This document shows positions 1 to 6,176 of a stretch of DNA of 6,176 bases, piece after piece (within the stretch, counting starts at the first letter, position 1; every line of letters starts with the position of its first letter). Source of the stretch: Halomonas halophila (GTDB taxonomy: Bacteria > Pseudomonadota > Gammaproteobacteria > Pseudomonadales > Halomonadaceae); contig DJIP01000018.1 in NCBI GenBank assembly GCA_002433675.1, forward strand, positions 1 to 6,176. Reading direction: 5' to 3'. Position numbers and translations under genes: made by a program. The notes under the pieces are model-generated. The model saw only the letters and a program-made list of their open reading frames with translations. It had not been told where the DNA came from and did no database searches.

Positions 1-298
<298 letters not shown>

Positions 299-370
299 AC
301 CGCCTGGCACACGCCTTCAACCTAAGGTCTCGAACCGACGTCGTTGAAGACGTAGCTGAAGCGTATGGAC

Positions 371-409
371 GGAGGCGCCGATCATCGGCGCCTCCTGTCT
401 CGTCTTTTT
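371..409 (+). terminator. Rho-independent terminator downstream of the aldehyde dehydrogenase
   Basis: GGAGGCGCCGA (371-381) pairs perfectly with TCGGCGCCTCC (385-395) around a 3-nt TCA loop. A T-rich stretch with TTTTT at 405-409 follows on the + strand. The T run begins about nine bases after the stem, slightly further than ideal. The flank on the other side is not A-rich, so efficient termination is expected only for + strand transcription coming from the dehydrogenase. Confidence 0.75.
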
Positions 410-421
410 GTCATTGCCCTT

Positions 422-503
422 CTGTCCCGGTATTTCTGTCCTGGTCTTTCTGTTCCTGGTCTATCTGTCCCTTCTTTCTGGCCCCGACTTTCTGGCCTCA
501 TCC
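422..503. repeat. Degenerate 14-nt tandem repeat, about six units, pyrimidine-rich on the + strand
   Basis: Successive units start with CTGTC/CTGGC and mostly end in TTT: CTGTCCCGGTATTT (422-435), CTGTCCTGGTCTTT (436-449), CTGTTCCTGGTCTAT (450-464), CTGTCCCTTCTTT (465-477), CTGGCCCCGACTTT (478-491) and a partial CTGGCCTCATCC (492-503). Unit length is 13-15 nt, not a multiple of three. The stretch 408-421 (TTGTCATTGCCCTT) may be a further decayed copy. The repeat lies just after the terminator of the upstream gene and has no recognisable coding role. Function unknown; it could be neutral slippage-derived DNA or a protein-binding or RNA element. Confidence 0.7.
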
Positions 504-793
504 TCCGGTCCGAATCGCCTGATAAAGAGCTCAAGGGAGCGATGGCCTTGGGTCATGATTCCTTGCCGACTATCGGCGCACCTACCTCGGCATCACGTCG
601 CTTATCGTGACACCCGCCTACCACTGCCTCCCCCTATCTTTTACAGGGACATCCGATCCACTGTCGGTGACGCTTCACGCTGCTTTAGCGGACGTTTTCG
701 TCATGTTTTCAGTCATGACTCCCCCACCGCATTCGCTCGAATAGCCGCGCAACATTCTTTCTCGACCACGATCTTTCCTGCCTGCGATATTGC
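504..793. other. Intergenic stretch without a recognisable gene
   Basis: Between the tandem repeat and the end of the regulator gene I see no ORF with family-like sequence on either strand. The readable frames give low-complexity or antisense products. Small imperfect structures exist: GCCGA/TCGGC arms at 565-569 and 573-577, TCACG/CGTGA at 593-597 and 606-610, and the 10-bp palindrome AGTCATGACT at 711-720. None has a T-tract that would make it a clear terminator for the regulator. The base composition looks less GC-biased than in the flanking genes, consistent with non-coding or decayed DNA. Confidence 0.55.
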
Positions 794-1759
794 TTACGGC
801 GCATCCTCTTCTCTGACCAGGCTGGCGACAAACTCGGTCAGCAGCTCAGGCCAGGGCTCGCCCTTGCGGGTCAGCACGCCGTAGTAGCCCAGCGGCTCGC
901 CGATGGTCAGCGGCAGTACCGCGAAACGGCCTTGAGAGAAGGTGGTCTTGACCACCGAGCTAGGCAGCAGCGACAACGTATCGGTACTCGCCACCAGTTG
1001 GAGTGATGCCTGGGTGGAGGTGGTCTCGATGACGTTGCGCGGCGAGGCGACGCCGGCCTCGGCCAGGGCCGCCTCGAACAACCCGCGCATGGGACTCGCC
1101 ATGGGGTGCAGCACCCAGGGCCAGCGCACCACCTCGGCCAGAACGGGCGACCCCTGACACAGCGGGTGGTCGGGTCGCGCCACCACCGACACCGGCTCCT
1201 CCTTGAGCGGCAGAAAGTCGAACAGATGTCGCTGAGACGGTTCGGTATAGCGCCCGATGACGGCGTCGAGCAGCTTGTATTCGAGATCCACCAGCAGTCG
1301 ATCGCTGGAGTTTTCGATCAACGAGATGGCGAGCCGCGGTCGGCGTGACTTCAGCTCCGCCATGGCCCTTGGCAACATCACCGGGGCAGCGCCGGGAACC
1401 GAGCCCAGCGCCAGCCGACCGTGCCCACCTTCGCGCAGTGAAGCCAGTTCTTCGACCAGCCGATCGGTGTCATTGAGCAGACGCCGTGCATAGCGTAATA
1501 CCGTGACGCCAGCCTCGGTGGGTTCCATCCGCCCGGGCTCACGCAGAAACAACGGTATTCCGAGAAATCCCTCGATGTCCTTGAGCATCTTGCTGGCCGC
1601 CGGCTGACTGATGTTCAGCTGCCTTGCGGCCGCGTGCATGTTACGACTTTCGTCCAAGGCGACCAGCAATACCATATGCCTGATCCGCAGCCACGTCTTG
1701 GCGTGAATACCGCTGTCATGGGGCATGTAGCGCATCATCCAGGTGATTGAAAAACACAT
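794..1759 (-). CDS. LysR-type transcriptional regulator, GbpR/GguR-like, of the sugar-acid operon
   Basis: The 321-residue reading has the standard LysR layout. The N-terminal winged helix-turn-helix spans about residues 27-86 (NMHAAARQLNISQPAASKML, then a GIPLFLREPGRMEPTEAG wing). A linker helix covers ~87-110, and a periplasmic-binding-protein-like effector domain starts near residue 113 (GRLALGS) and runs to the end. The sequence style resembles the GbpR/GguR branch, members of which regulate sugar and sugar-acid genes; that assignment is from memory. It diverges from the dehydratase-TRAP operon, the usual arrangement for a LysR protein controlling its neighbour, and the effector is probably the transported acid or a pathway intermediate. 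The start is uncertain: ATG at 1757-1759 abuts the palindromic operator and has only AGG as a possible ribosome site, while ATGs at 1736-1738, 1733-1735 and 1724-1726 would give 314, 313 and 310 residues, closer to family length. Stop is TAA (794-796). Confidence 0.93.
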   Translation of the reverse strand: MCFSITWMMRYMPHDSGIHAKTWLRIRHMVLLVALDESRNMHAAARQLNISQPAASKMLKDIEGFLGIPLFLREPGRMEPTEAGVTVLRYARRLLNDTDRLVEELASLREGGHGRLALGSVPGAAPVMLPRAMAELKSRRPRLAISLIENSSDRLLVDLEYKLLDAVIGRYTEPSQRHLFDFLPLKEEPVSVVARPDHPLCQGSPVLAEVVRWPWVLHPMASPMRGLFEAALAEAGVASPRNVIETTSTQASLQLVASTDTLSLLPSSVVKTTFSQGRFAVLPLTIGEPLGYYGVLTRKGEPWPELLTEFVASLVREEDAP

Positions 1760-1777
1760 GATAACCTGAGGTTATCA
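1759..1777. promoter_or_regulatory. Palindromic LysR-type operator between regulator and dehydratase operon
   Basis: TGATAACCTGAGGTTATCA is a perfect inverted repeat with 9-bp arms (1759-1767 and 1769-1777) around one central G. It contains the T-N11-A core (T1762, A1774) that defines LysR boxes. Its last base overlaps the outermost possible start codon of the regulator, so binding there would fit autorepression. For the divergent operon, a weak -10-like TAGACT at 1821-1826 would place the palindrome centre near -64, the classical LysR recognition-site position. The promoter is speculative; the palindrome is seen directly. Confidence 0.8.
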
Positions 1778-2003
1778 AATGGCCAAAAACTTGGATTGGC
1801 TGTTCTTTTGGCGCTCTGTTTAGACTGCGTCCACTGACAATAGATCGACGAGACAGCAGCACCAAACCGCAGCAATAGGTCAGCGAGATAGCAACCAGAG
1901 AGGCAGGCTATTTCCGCAAGGAGCCAACCGCCGCTCGAAGCCAAAAAGGCTTTCCCTGGCCACTCGTCGGACAACCAACAATATTCACCACAAGGCCGCC
2001 AGC
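1778..2003 (+). promoter_or_regulatory. Promoter and 5' leader region of the dehydratase-TRAP operon
   Basis: This non-coding stretch must hold the operon promoter if transcription starts locally. The best candidate is weak: TTGGCT (1796-1801), a 19-base spacer and TAGACT (1821-1826). A weak -35 would fit a promoter that needs an activator. This would leave a leader of about 170 nt. The leader contains a short AAGCC/GGCTT hairpin around AAAAA (1938-1952), too weak to call an attenuator. A Shine-Dalgarno-like AAGG sits at 1992-1995, eight bases before the dehydratase ATG. Exact promoter boxes are low confidence. Confidence 0.4.
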
Positions 2004-3317
2004 ATGACCACCATCACTCGGGTCGACGCCCGCGATATCCGCTTCCCCACCTCGCGCCAGCTCGATGGCTCCGATGCCATGAACGAGGCACCGGACTACT
2101 CGGCCACCTACGTCATCCTGCACACCGACCAGGAAGACGAGGGTCACGGCCTGAGCTTTACCATCGGCCGCGGCAATGACCTCTGCGTCGCCGCCGTCAA
2201 CGCCCTGGCACCCACCCTGGTGGGCCGCAAGCTCGAGGACATCACCGCCGACATGGGCACCTTCTGGCGCGAGCTGACCAGTGGCGATAGCCAGCTGCGC
2301 TGGCTGGGTCCGGAAAAGGGCGTGATGCACCTGGCCAGCGCCGCCCTGGTCAATGCTATCTGGGACCTGTGGGCCAAGCGTGAAGGCAAGCCGATCTGGA
2401 AGCTGCTTACCGACATGAGCCCGGAACAGCTGGTGCGCTGCCTGGACTTCCGCTTCGTCACCGACGCCATCACCCCCGAGGAGGCCATCGCGCTGCTGCG
2501 TCGCAAGGCTGGCACCAAGGCCGACCGCGAGGCCGAGATGAAAGCCGAGGGCTACCCCGGCTATACCACCTCCGCGGGCTGGCTTGGCTATTCCGAGGAA
2601 AAGATGCGTCGCCTGTGCCGCGAAGCCCTGGCCGAGGGTTGGCAGCACTTCAAGCAGAAGGTCGGCGGCGACGTCGAGGAGGATCGCCGGCGCGCCGCGA
2701 TCCTGCGCGAGGAGATCGGCGAAGAACGCACCCTGATGATGGACGCCAACCAGATGTGGGATGTAGACGAGACCATCGTCAACATGCGCCGCCTGGCCGA
2801 GTTCAACCCTCACTGGATCGAGGAGCCCACCAGCCCCGATGACATCCTCGGCCATGCCGAGATCCGTCGTCGCCTCAGGGGCGGCCAGGAGGGTGGCATC
2901 GGCGTCGCCACCGGCGAGCACTGCCATAACCGGGTGATGTTCAAGCAGTTGCTGCAGGCCGGCGCCATCGACTTCTGTCAGCTCGACGCGGCGCGTCTGG
3001 GGGGGCTCAACGAGGTCATCATCGTGGTCCTGCTGGCGGCCAAGTACGGCGTTCCGATCTGCCCCCACGGCGGTGGCGTGGGCCTGTGCGAATACACCCA
3101 GCACATTTCCCTGTTCGACTACATCGCCGTCTCCGGTTCGCTGGAAGGCCGCCTGCTGGAGTACGTCGACCACCTGCACGAGCACTTTGTCGACCCGGTA
3201 CGTATCCGTCAGGGTCGCTACCTGGTGCCCGAGGCGCCGGGCTACAGCATCACCATGAAGCCCGAGTCCCTCGAGATGCATCGCTACCCCGAAGGCGCGG
3301 CCTGGCAAGACGCCTGA
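2004..3317 (+). CDS. L-fuconate dehydratase-like enolase-superfamily sugar-acid dehydratase
   Basis: This 437-residue cytoplasmic enzyme belongs to the mandelate racemase/enolase superfamily and is very close to L-fuconate dehydratase (EC 4.2.1.68), which removes water from L-fuconate to give 2-keto-3-deoxy-L-fuconate. The family N-terminus is recognisable (DIRFPTSRQLDGSDAMN at 11-27), as is QLRWLGPEKGVMH at 97-109. The catalytic set looks complete: KxK lysines K217 and K219; metal ligands D247 (MMDANQ), E273 (WIEEPTSPDD) and E305 (ATGEH); the D328/H355 dyad (QLDAARLGG, CPHGGGVGLCE); and E386. These match, with a constant offset, the Xanthomonas enzyme numbering as I remember it. A roughly five-residue insertion precedes E305 (RLRGGQEGGIG, ~290-300). 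The ATG at 2004 agrees with the family start and has AAGG upstream. It is the first gene of the operon with the TRAP transporter. Characterised relatives also accept L-galactonate, D-arabinonate and similar acids, so the in vivo substrate is open. Confidence 0.92.
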   Translation: MTTITRVDARDIRFPTSRQLDGSDAMNEAPDYSATYVILHTDQEDEGHGLSFTIGRGNDLCVAAVNALAPTLVGRKLEDITADMGTFWRELTSGDSQLRWLGPEKGVMHLASAALVNAIWDLWAKREGKPIWKLLTDMSPEQLVRCLDFRFVTDAITPEEAIALLRRKAGTKADREAEMKAEGYPGYTTSAGWLGYSEEKMRRLCREALAEGWQHFKQKVGGDVEEDRRRAAILREEIGEERTLMMDANQMWDVDETIVNMRRLAEFNPHWIEEPTSPDDILGHAEIRRRLRGGQEGGIGVATGEHCHNRVMFKQLLQAGAIDFCQLDAARLGGLNEVIIVVLLAAKYGVPICPHGGGVGLCEYTQHISLFDYIAVSGSLEGRLLEYVDHLHEHFVDPVRIRQGRYLVPEAPGYSITMKPESLEMHRYPEGAAWQDA

Positions 3318-3336
3318 GCCGCTCCACCGGCCACGT

Positions 3337-3365
3337 GGCCCCGGGATGAAACGCTTCCCGGGGCC
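3337..3365 (+). other. Intercistronic GC-rich stem-loop between dehydratase and binding-protein genes
   Basis: GGCCCCGGGA (3337-3346) pairs perfectly with TCCCGGGGCC (3356-3365) around a 9-nt loop, starting 20 bases after the dehydratase stop. No T-tract follows, so full Rho-independent termination is unlikely. Hairpins in this position commonly block 3' exonucleases or cause partial termination or processing, allowing different mRNA levels for the genes on either side. That role is inferred. Confidence 0.6.
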
Positions 3366-3367
3366 GC

Positions 3368-3425
3368 TGGCCAGCACGCCAAGCAAGGGCCTGCGCATTA
3401 CGCCATGGCCAGCACGCCACGCAAA
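3368..3425 (+). repeat. Short direct repeat pair upstream of the binding-protein gene
   Basis: TGGCCAGCACGCCA occurs identically at 3368-3381 and 3406-3419, a period of 38 bases. Extending to 20 bases (AGCAAG versus CGCAAA) leaves only two mismatches. Both copies lie in the gap before the binding-protein gene, the second ending 18 bases before its ATG. They may result from a local duplication or mark a regulatory site. Confidence 0.6.
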
Positions 3426-3437
3426 TTGGAGAGAAGC

Positions 3438-4526
3438 ATGACAACAATCACAACGTCCGTCGCCCCCTTCACCCGTCGCCGCCTGGGCGCGGCCATCGCC
3501 GCCCTGACCATCGGCAGCCTGACGCTGGGTGGTGTTGCCACCGCCCAGGCCGCCAGCGAGATGCCGCCGATCCCCGAAGTCGACGGACCCGTGGCCGAAG
3601 GTGACGGCAACGACTACACCCTCAAGTTCAGCATCGGCACCACCCAGTCCGGCGCCCAGTACCGAGGCCTCGAGTACTTCGAGGACATCGTCGAGGCGCG
3701 CAGCGACGGCCATATCCAGGTCGAGCTGTTCCACAGCGCACAGCTGGGCGATGACCTCCAGGCGGTCAGCGCGCTGCAGTCCGGCACCCTGGAGATGACC
3801 TCGCCGTCCACATCGCCGCTGGTCAACATGTTCCCGGAATTCGCGGTCTTCGACCTGCCGTTCCTGTTCCCCACCCCGGAAGTGGCCGACGAGGTGCTCG
3901 ACGGCGAGATCGGTGATCGCATGCTGGAAACCGCCAGCACCAATGGCCTCAAGGCCCTCGGCTGGGCCGAGAACGGCTATCGCCAGCTGACCAACAGCCA
4001 GAACGCGGTGGCCTCGCCCGAGGATCTGGATGGCCTCAAGGTCAGGACCATGCAGAACCCGATCCACCTGGATATCTGGAAGACCCTGGGCGCCAACCCG
4101 ACGCCGATGTCCTTCGCCGAGCTGTTCACCGCCCTCGAGCAGGGCGTGGTCGACGGCCAGGAGAACCCCTGGATCACCATTCAGTCGTCCAAGTTCAACG
4201 AAGTGCAGGACTACGCCACCGAGTCCAACCACGTCTACACGCCCTTTATCACGCTGGTCTCCGAGCGTTTCTGGAGCCGTCTGCCCGAGGGCTATCAGGA
4301 GCTGCTGTCTGACGCTACCAAGCAGATGGGCGACTACCAGCGTGAGGTCAGCCGCACCCTCAACGACCAGATCAAGCAGGAGCTGATGGACGAGGGCATG
4401 AACATCACCGAGCTGACCCCGGAACAGGTGGCCACCTTCCAGGAGACCCTGTCGCCGGTCTATGACGAGTGGCGCGAGAAGATCGGTGGAGAACTGATCG
4501 ACGATATCCGCGCTGTTTCCCAGTAA
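3438..4526 (+). CDS. dctP: TRAP transporter substrate-binding protein (DctP family)
   Basis: This 362-residue periplasmic solute receptor captures a sugar acid and delivers it to the membrane subunits. Residues 1-39 form a signal peptide: TRRR at 12-15, a hydrophobic core (~16-35), and an Ala-Gln-Ala-Ala cleavage region near 36-39. The RR pair resembles a twin-arginine signal, although Sec export is also possible. An unusual acidic Pro-rich linker (~41-58, EMPPIPEVDGPVAEGDGN) precedes the first strand YTLKFSIGTT. Family hallmarks are VELFHSAQLGDD (~95-106), FDLPFLF (138-144), GLKVRTMQNP (199-208) with R203 as the conserved carboxylate-binding arginine, and GVVDGQENP (236-244). A carboxylated ligand is therefore expected; which one cannot be read from sequence. 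The start at 3438 is chosen over an in-frame ATG at 3405 because GGAGAG (3428-3433) sits just upstream and the signal peptide begins there. It follows the dehydratase by 120 bases and precedes dctQ in the same operon. Confidence 0.95.
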   Translation: MTTITTSVAPFTRRRLGAAIAALTIGSLTLGGVATAQAASEMPPIPEVDGPVAEGDGNDYTLKFSIGTTQSGAQYRGLEYFEDIVEARSDGHIQVELFHSAQLGDDLQAVSALQSGTLEMTSPSTSPLVNMFPEFAVFDLPFLFPTPEVADEVLDGEIGDRMLETASTNGLKALGWAENGYRQLTNSQNAVASPEDLDGLKVRTMQNPIHLDIWKTLGANPTPMSFAELFTALEQGVVDGQENPWITIQSSKFNEVQDYATESNHVYTPFITLVSERFWSRLPEGYQELLSDATKQMGDYQREVSRTLNDQIKQELMDEGMNITELTPEQVATFQETLSPVYDEWREKIGGELIDDIRAVSQ

Positions 4527-4535
4527 GCCCTAGCC

Positions 4536-4564
4536 CGACCCCGCCGCTGTCGGCGGCGGGGTCG
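4536..4564 (+). other. Strong intercistronic hairpin after the binding-protein gene
   Basis: CGACCCCGCCGC (4536-4547) pairs perfectly with GCGGCGGGGTCG (4553-4564) around a 5-nt TGTCG loop, beginning ten bases after the dctP stop. The following bases (TCGTCACC) contain no T-tract. Since dctQ starts only 22 bases after the hairpin, complete termination is unlikely. Such structures typically protect the upstream message, letting the soluble binding protein outnumber the membrane subunits. This role is inferred from position and structure. Confidence 0.7.
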
Positions 4565-4585
4565 TCGTCACCACGGAGGTGACCC

Positions 4586-5077
4586 ATGACCACCCTATCC
4601 TCCACTTCCACCCCGGGACTCCTGGGGTGGTTGATAACCACGCTGCGCATCGCCGTCGGATTGCTGGTGCTCGGCGTGGTGTTCTGCGTGACCGCCAATG
4701 TCTTCGGTCGCTTCGTGCTCAATACCTCCTACGCCTGGGCCGAGGAGCTGTCCCGGGTGCTGTTCATCTGGCTGGTGCTGCTTGGCGCCGGGCTCGGCAG
4801 CCTCGAGAAGGAACACGTGGCGGTGACCTACTTCAAGGACCTGGCCCCAGCCGGGCTGCGCCGCGTGCTGGGATTGACCGCCGTGGCGGTGATCTACCTC
4901 GTCTGCATCTGCATCCTGCTCGGCTTCAAGGAGCTGATCTCCGGCTATACCAGCGCCACCCCCATGCTCGGCATCCCCAAGACCTGGCTCTATAGCGCCA
5001 TGCCGGTGATGGCAGGGCTGACCCTGATCGCCAACACCCTGGCCCTGGTGGCCCTGCTCAGGAGGTCCGAACCATGA
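4586..5077 (+). CDS. dctQ: TRAP transporter small membrane subunit (DctQ family)
   Basis: This 163-residue inner-membrane protein is the small subunit of a tripartite ATP-independent periplasmic transporter. Four membrane segments can be read at about residues 13-38, 53-73, 94-114 and 133-157. The family signature YAWAEELSRVLFIWLVLLGAG lies at about 49-69, with its WAEE(L)SR element at the start of the second segment. DctQ pairs with DctM and helps dock the binding protein; the system is driven by an ion gradient, usually Na+, not ATP. The ATG at 4586 is supported by an excellent ribosome site, GGAGGTGA at 4575-4582. The competing GTG frame at 4579 gives a non-membrane, arginine-rich product and is a shadow. 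Its stop TGA overlaps the dctM start as ATGA (5074-5077), indicating translational coupling. Length is typical, and nothing suggests a fusion or truncation. Confidence 0.94.
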   Translation: MTTLSSTSTPGLLGWLITTLRIAVGLLVLGVVFCVTANVFGRFVLNTSYAWAEELSRVLFIWLVLLGAGLGSLEKEHVAVTYFKDLAPAGLRRVLGLTAVAVIYLVCICILLGFKELISGYTSATPMLGIPKTWLYSAMPVMAGLTLIANTLALVALLRRSEP

Positions 5078-6176
5078 TTCTGTGGAGCATCCTCATCGGG
5101 CTTGCCATCTGCATCGTCATTGGCATGCCGATCTCGTTTGGCCTCGGCGCCATCAGCCTGTTCATCTTCTTCTATTCCGACTATTCGCTGTCGCCCATCG
5201 TCGCCCAGGCAGTCAACGGCCTGGACTCCTTTCCGCTATTGGCCATTCCACTGTTCATCTTGGTCGGCGAGGTGATGAGCGAGGGCGGCATCGCCACCCG
5301 CCTGGTCCGACTGGCCAGCGCCATGGTCGGCTTCGTCGCCGGCGGCCTGGGTCAGGTGGCGGTGATGACCTCGATGTTCTTCGGCGGCATCAGCGGCTCC
5401 GCCGTGGCCGACGCCTCGGCGGTCGGCAGCATGATGATCGAGCCGATGAAACAGCATCGCTACAGCGCGCCCATGGCCACCGCCATCGTGGTCGCGGCCT
5501 CGGTGGTCGGCATCATCATCCCGCCGTCGATCCCGATGATCCTGTTCGGCGTGGTCACCAACACCTCGATCTCCCAGCTCTTCCTGGCCGGCATCGTGCC
5601 CGGCATCCTGATCACCCTGGGACTGGCGGCCACCACCTACGTGCAGTCACGCAAGAACGGCAAGGGCCAGGCCTTCTCCTTCCCGGAGCTCACCAGTGCC
5701 CTCAAGGACGCCATCCTGGCGCTGCTGCTGCCGGTAATCATCGTCGGTGGCATCCTCACCGGGGTCTTCACCCCCACCGAGAGCGCCGCCATCGCGCTGG
5801 TCTATGCCTTCGCGGTGTCCTTCTTCGTCTATCGCAGCCTGTCGCTCAAGCGCTTCTTCGAGCTGTGCGTGAGCACCGGTCGACTGACCGGGGTGGTCAT
5901 GCTACTGCTGGCCTTCGCCAGCGTCCTGGCCTGGCTGTTGACCGCCAACATGATTCCCCAGCAACTGGTGGTGAGCCTGTCGGCGATCACCGAGAACAAG
6001 CTGCTGCTGCTGCTGATCCTGTCGGCCTTCCTGCTGGTGGTGGGCTTCTTCATGGACCTGACCCCGGCCATGGTGATCCTGGCACCGCTGATGACGCCGG
6101 TGGTGGTGAAGCTTGGCATCGACCCGGTGTACTTCGGCGTGCTGATGTCCTTCATCCTGGGTATCGGCCTGATCAC
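5074..6176 (+). CDS. dctM: TRAP transporter large membrane subunit (DctM family), 3' end outside the window
   Basis: The frame opened by ATG at 5074 stays open to the window end, giving 367 residues plus two bases. The family is usually about 425-430 residues, so roughly 60 are missing off the end, with no sign of truncation. This is the ion-coupled channel subunit in the inner membrane that moves the substrate delivered by the binding protein. Hallmarks in order: GLDSFPLLAIPLFILVGEVM (~49-68), MFFGGISGSAVADASAVGS (~101-119), IIIPPSIPMILFG (~147-159), GVFTPTESAAIA (230-241) and FFMDLTPAMVILAPL (~325-339). Many hydrophobic segments surround them. The start overlaps the dctQ stop in an ATGA arrangement and has GGAGG at 5061-5065, eight bases upstream. 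A run of five CTG leucine codons (6001-6015) lies in a membrane segment and is not remarkable in this GC-rich context. Confidence 0.95.
   Translation, partial: MILWSILIGLAICIVIGMPISFGLGAISLFIFFYSDYSLSPIVAQAVNGLDSFPLLAIPLFILVGEVMSEGGIATRLVRLASAMVGFVAGGLGQVAVMTSMFFGGISGSAVADASAVGSMMIEPMKQHRYSAPMATAIVVAASVVGIIIPPSIPMILFGVVTNTSISQLFLAGIVPGILITLGLAATTYVQSRKNGKGQAFSFPELTSALKDAILALLLPVIIVGGILTGVFTPTESAAIALVYAFAVSFFVYRSLSLKRFFELCVSTGRLTGVVMLLLAFASVLAWLLTANMIPQQLVVSLSAITENKLLLLLILSAFLLVVGFFMDLTPAMVILAPLMTPVVVKLGIDPVYFGVLMSFILGIGLI

Noticed and set aside
422..503. CRISPR array
   Set aside because: The units are contiguous 14-mers without unique spacers, too short and too variable for CRISPR repeats, and no cas genes are present.
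408..884. A 158-codon + strand frame with a hydrophobic start
   Set aside because: Its N-terminus (Leu/Phe/Val/Ser) is a translation of the 14-nt tandem repeat, and its end is antisense to the regulator. I see no ribosome site or family-like sequence.
1938..1952. AAGCC-AAAAA-GGCTT hairpin in the operon leader as an attenuator
   Set aside because: The stem is only five base pairs, and no T-tract or competing structure is evident.
3405..3437. Upstream in-frame ATG extending the binding protein by 11 residues
   Set aside because: The extension would place charged residues ahead of the signal peptide, lacks a good ribosome site, and overlaps the direct repeat. GGAGAG before 3438 supports the shorter form.
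2004..3452. Identical MTTIT N-termini of the dehydratase and the binding protein
   Set aside because: The underlying codons differ (ACCACCATC versus ACAACAATC) and the similarity ends after five residues, so duplication is not supported.
1908..4232. A 774-codon open frame on the minus strand across the dehydratase and dctP genes
   Set aside because: It is antisense to two well-supported genes. The product is Gly/Val/His/Asp-rich without family features, as expected from GC-rich codon bias in the opposite frame.
5829..6176. A 115-codon minus-strand frame at the window end
   Set aside because: It is antisense to dctM and Ser/Thr/Arg-rich, with no membrane or domain pattern of its own.

Overview
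The window looks like an accessory sugar-acid utilisation locus from a GC-rich gammaproteobacterium. A Halomonas/Chromohalobacter-like halophile is my best guess, based on the high GC content, the acidic proteins and the gene types; this is inference, as there is no rRNA or marker gene to confirm it.

Layout. Positions 1-298 hold the last ~98 residues of an aldehyde dehydrogenase resembling alpha-ketoglutaric semialdehyde (2,5-dioxopentanoate) dehydrogenase. A strong + strand terminator hairpin follows at 371-395. Positions 299-793 contain no convincing gene, but they carry a degenerate ~14-nt tandem repeat (422-503). A LysR-type regulator (794-1759) is on the minus strand. It diverges from a + strand operon of an enolase-superfamily sugar-acid dehydratase very close to L-fuconate dehydratase (2004-3317), then a tripartite TRAP transporter: periplasmic binding protein (3438-4526), small membrane subunit (4586-5077) and large membrane subunit (5074 to beyond the window end).

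How it fits together. The TRAP transporter would bring a sugar acid across the inner membrane. The dehydratase would convert an aldonate to its 2-keto-3-deoxy acid, and the regulator would control the operon. The divergent region contains a perfect 19-bp palindrome (1759-1777) with the T-N11-A core typical of LysR operators; it touches the regulator's first possible start codon and is the clearest regulatory signal here. If the upstream dehydrogenase belongs to the same regulon, a pentonate such as D-arabinonate flowing to alpha-ketoglutarate is an alternative to L-fuconate as the natural substrate.

Both gaps around the binding-protein gene contain GC-rich hairpins without a U-tract, a pattern expected to shape relative mRNA levels within the operon. 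I found no wholly new system. The most distinctive items are the operator, the tandem repeat, the substrate ambiguity, a small loop insertion in the dehydratase, and the twin-arginine-like signal plus acidic linker of the binding protein.
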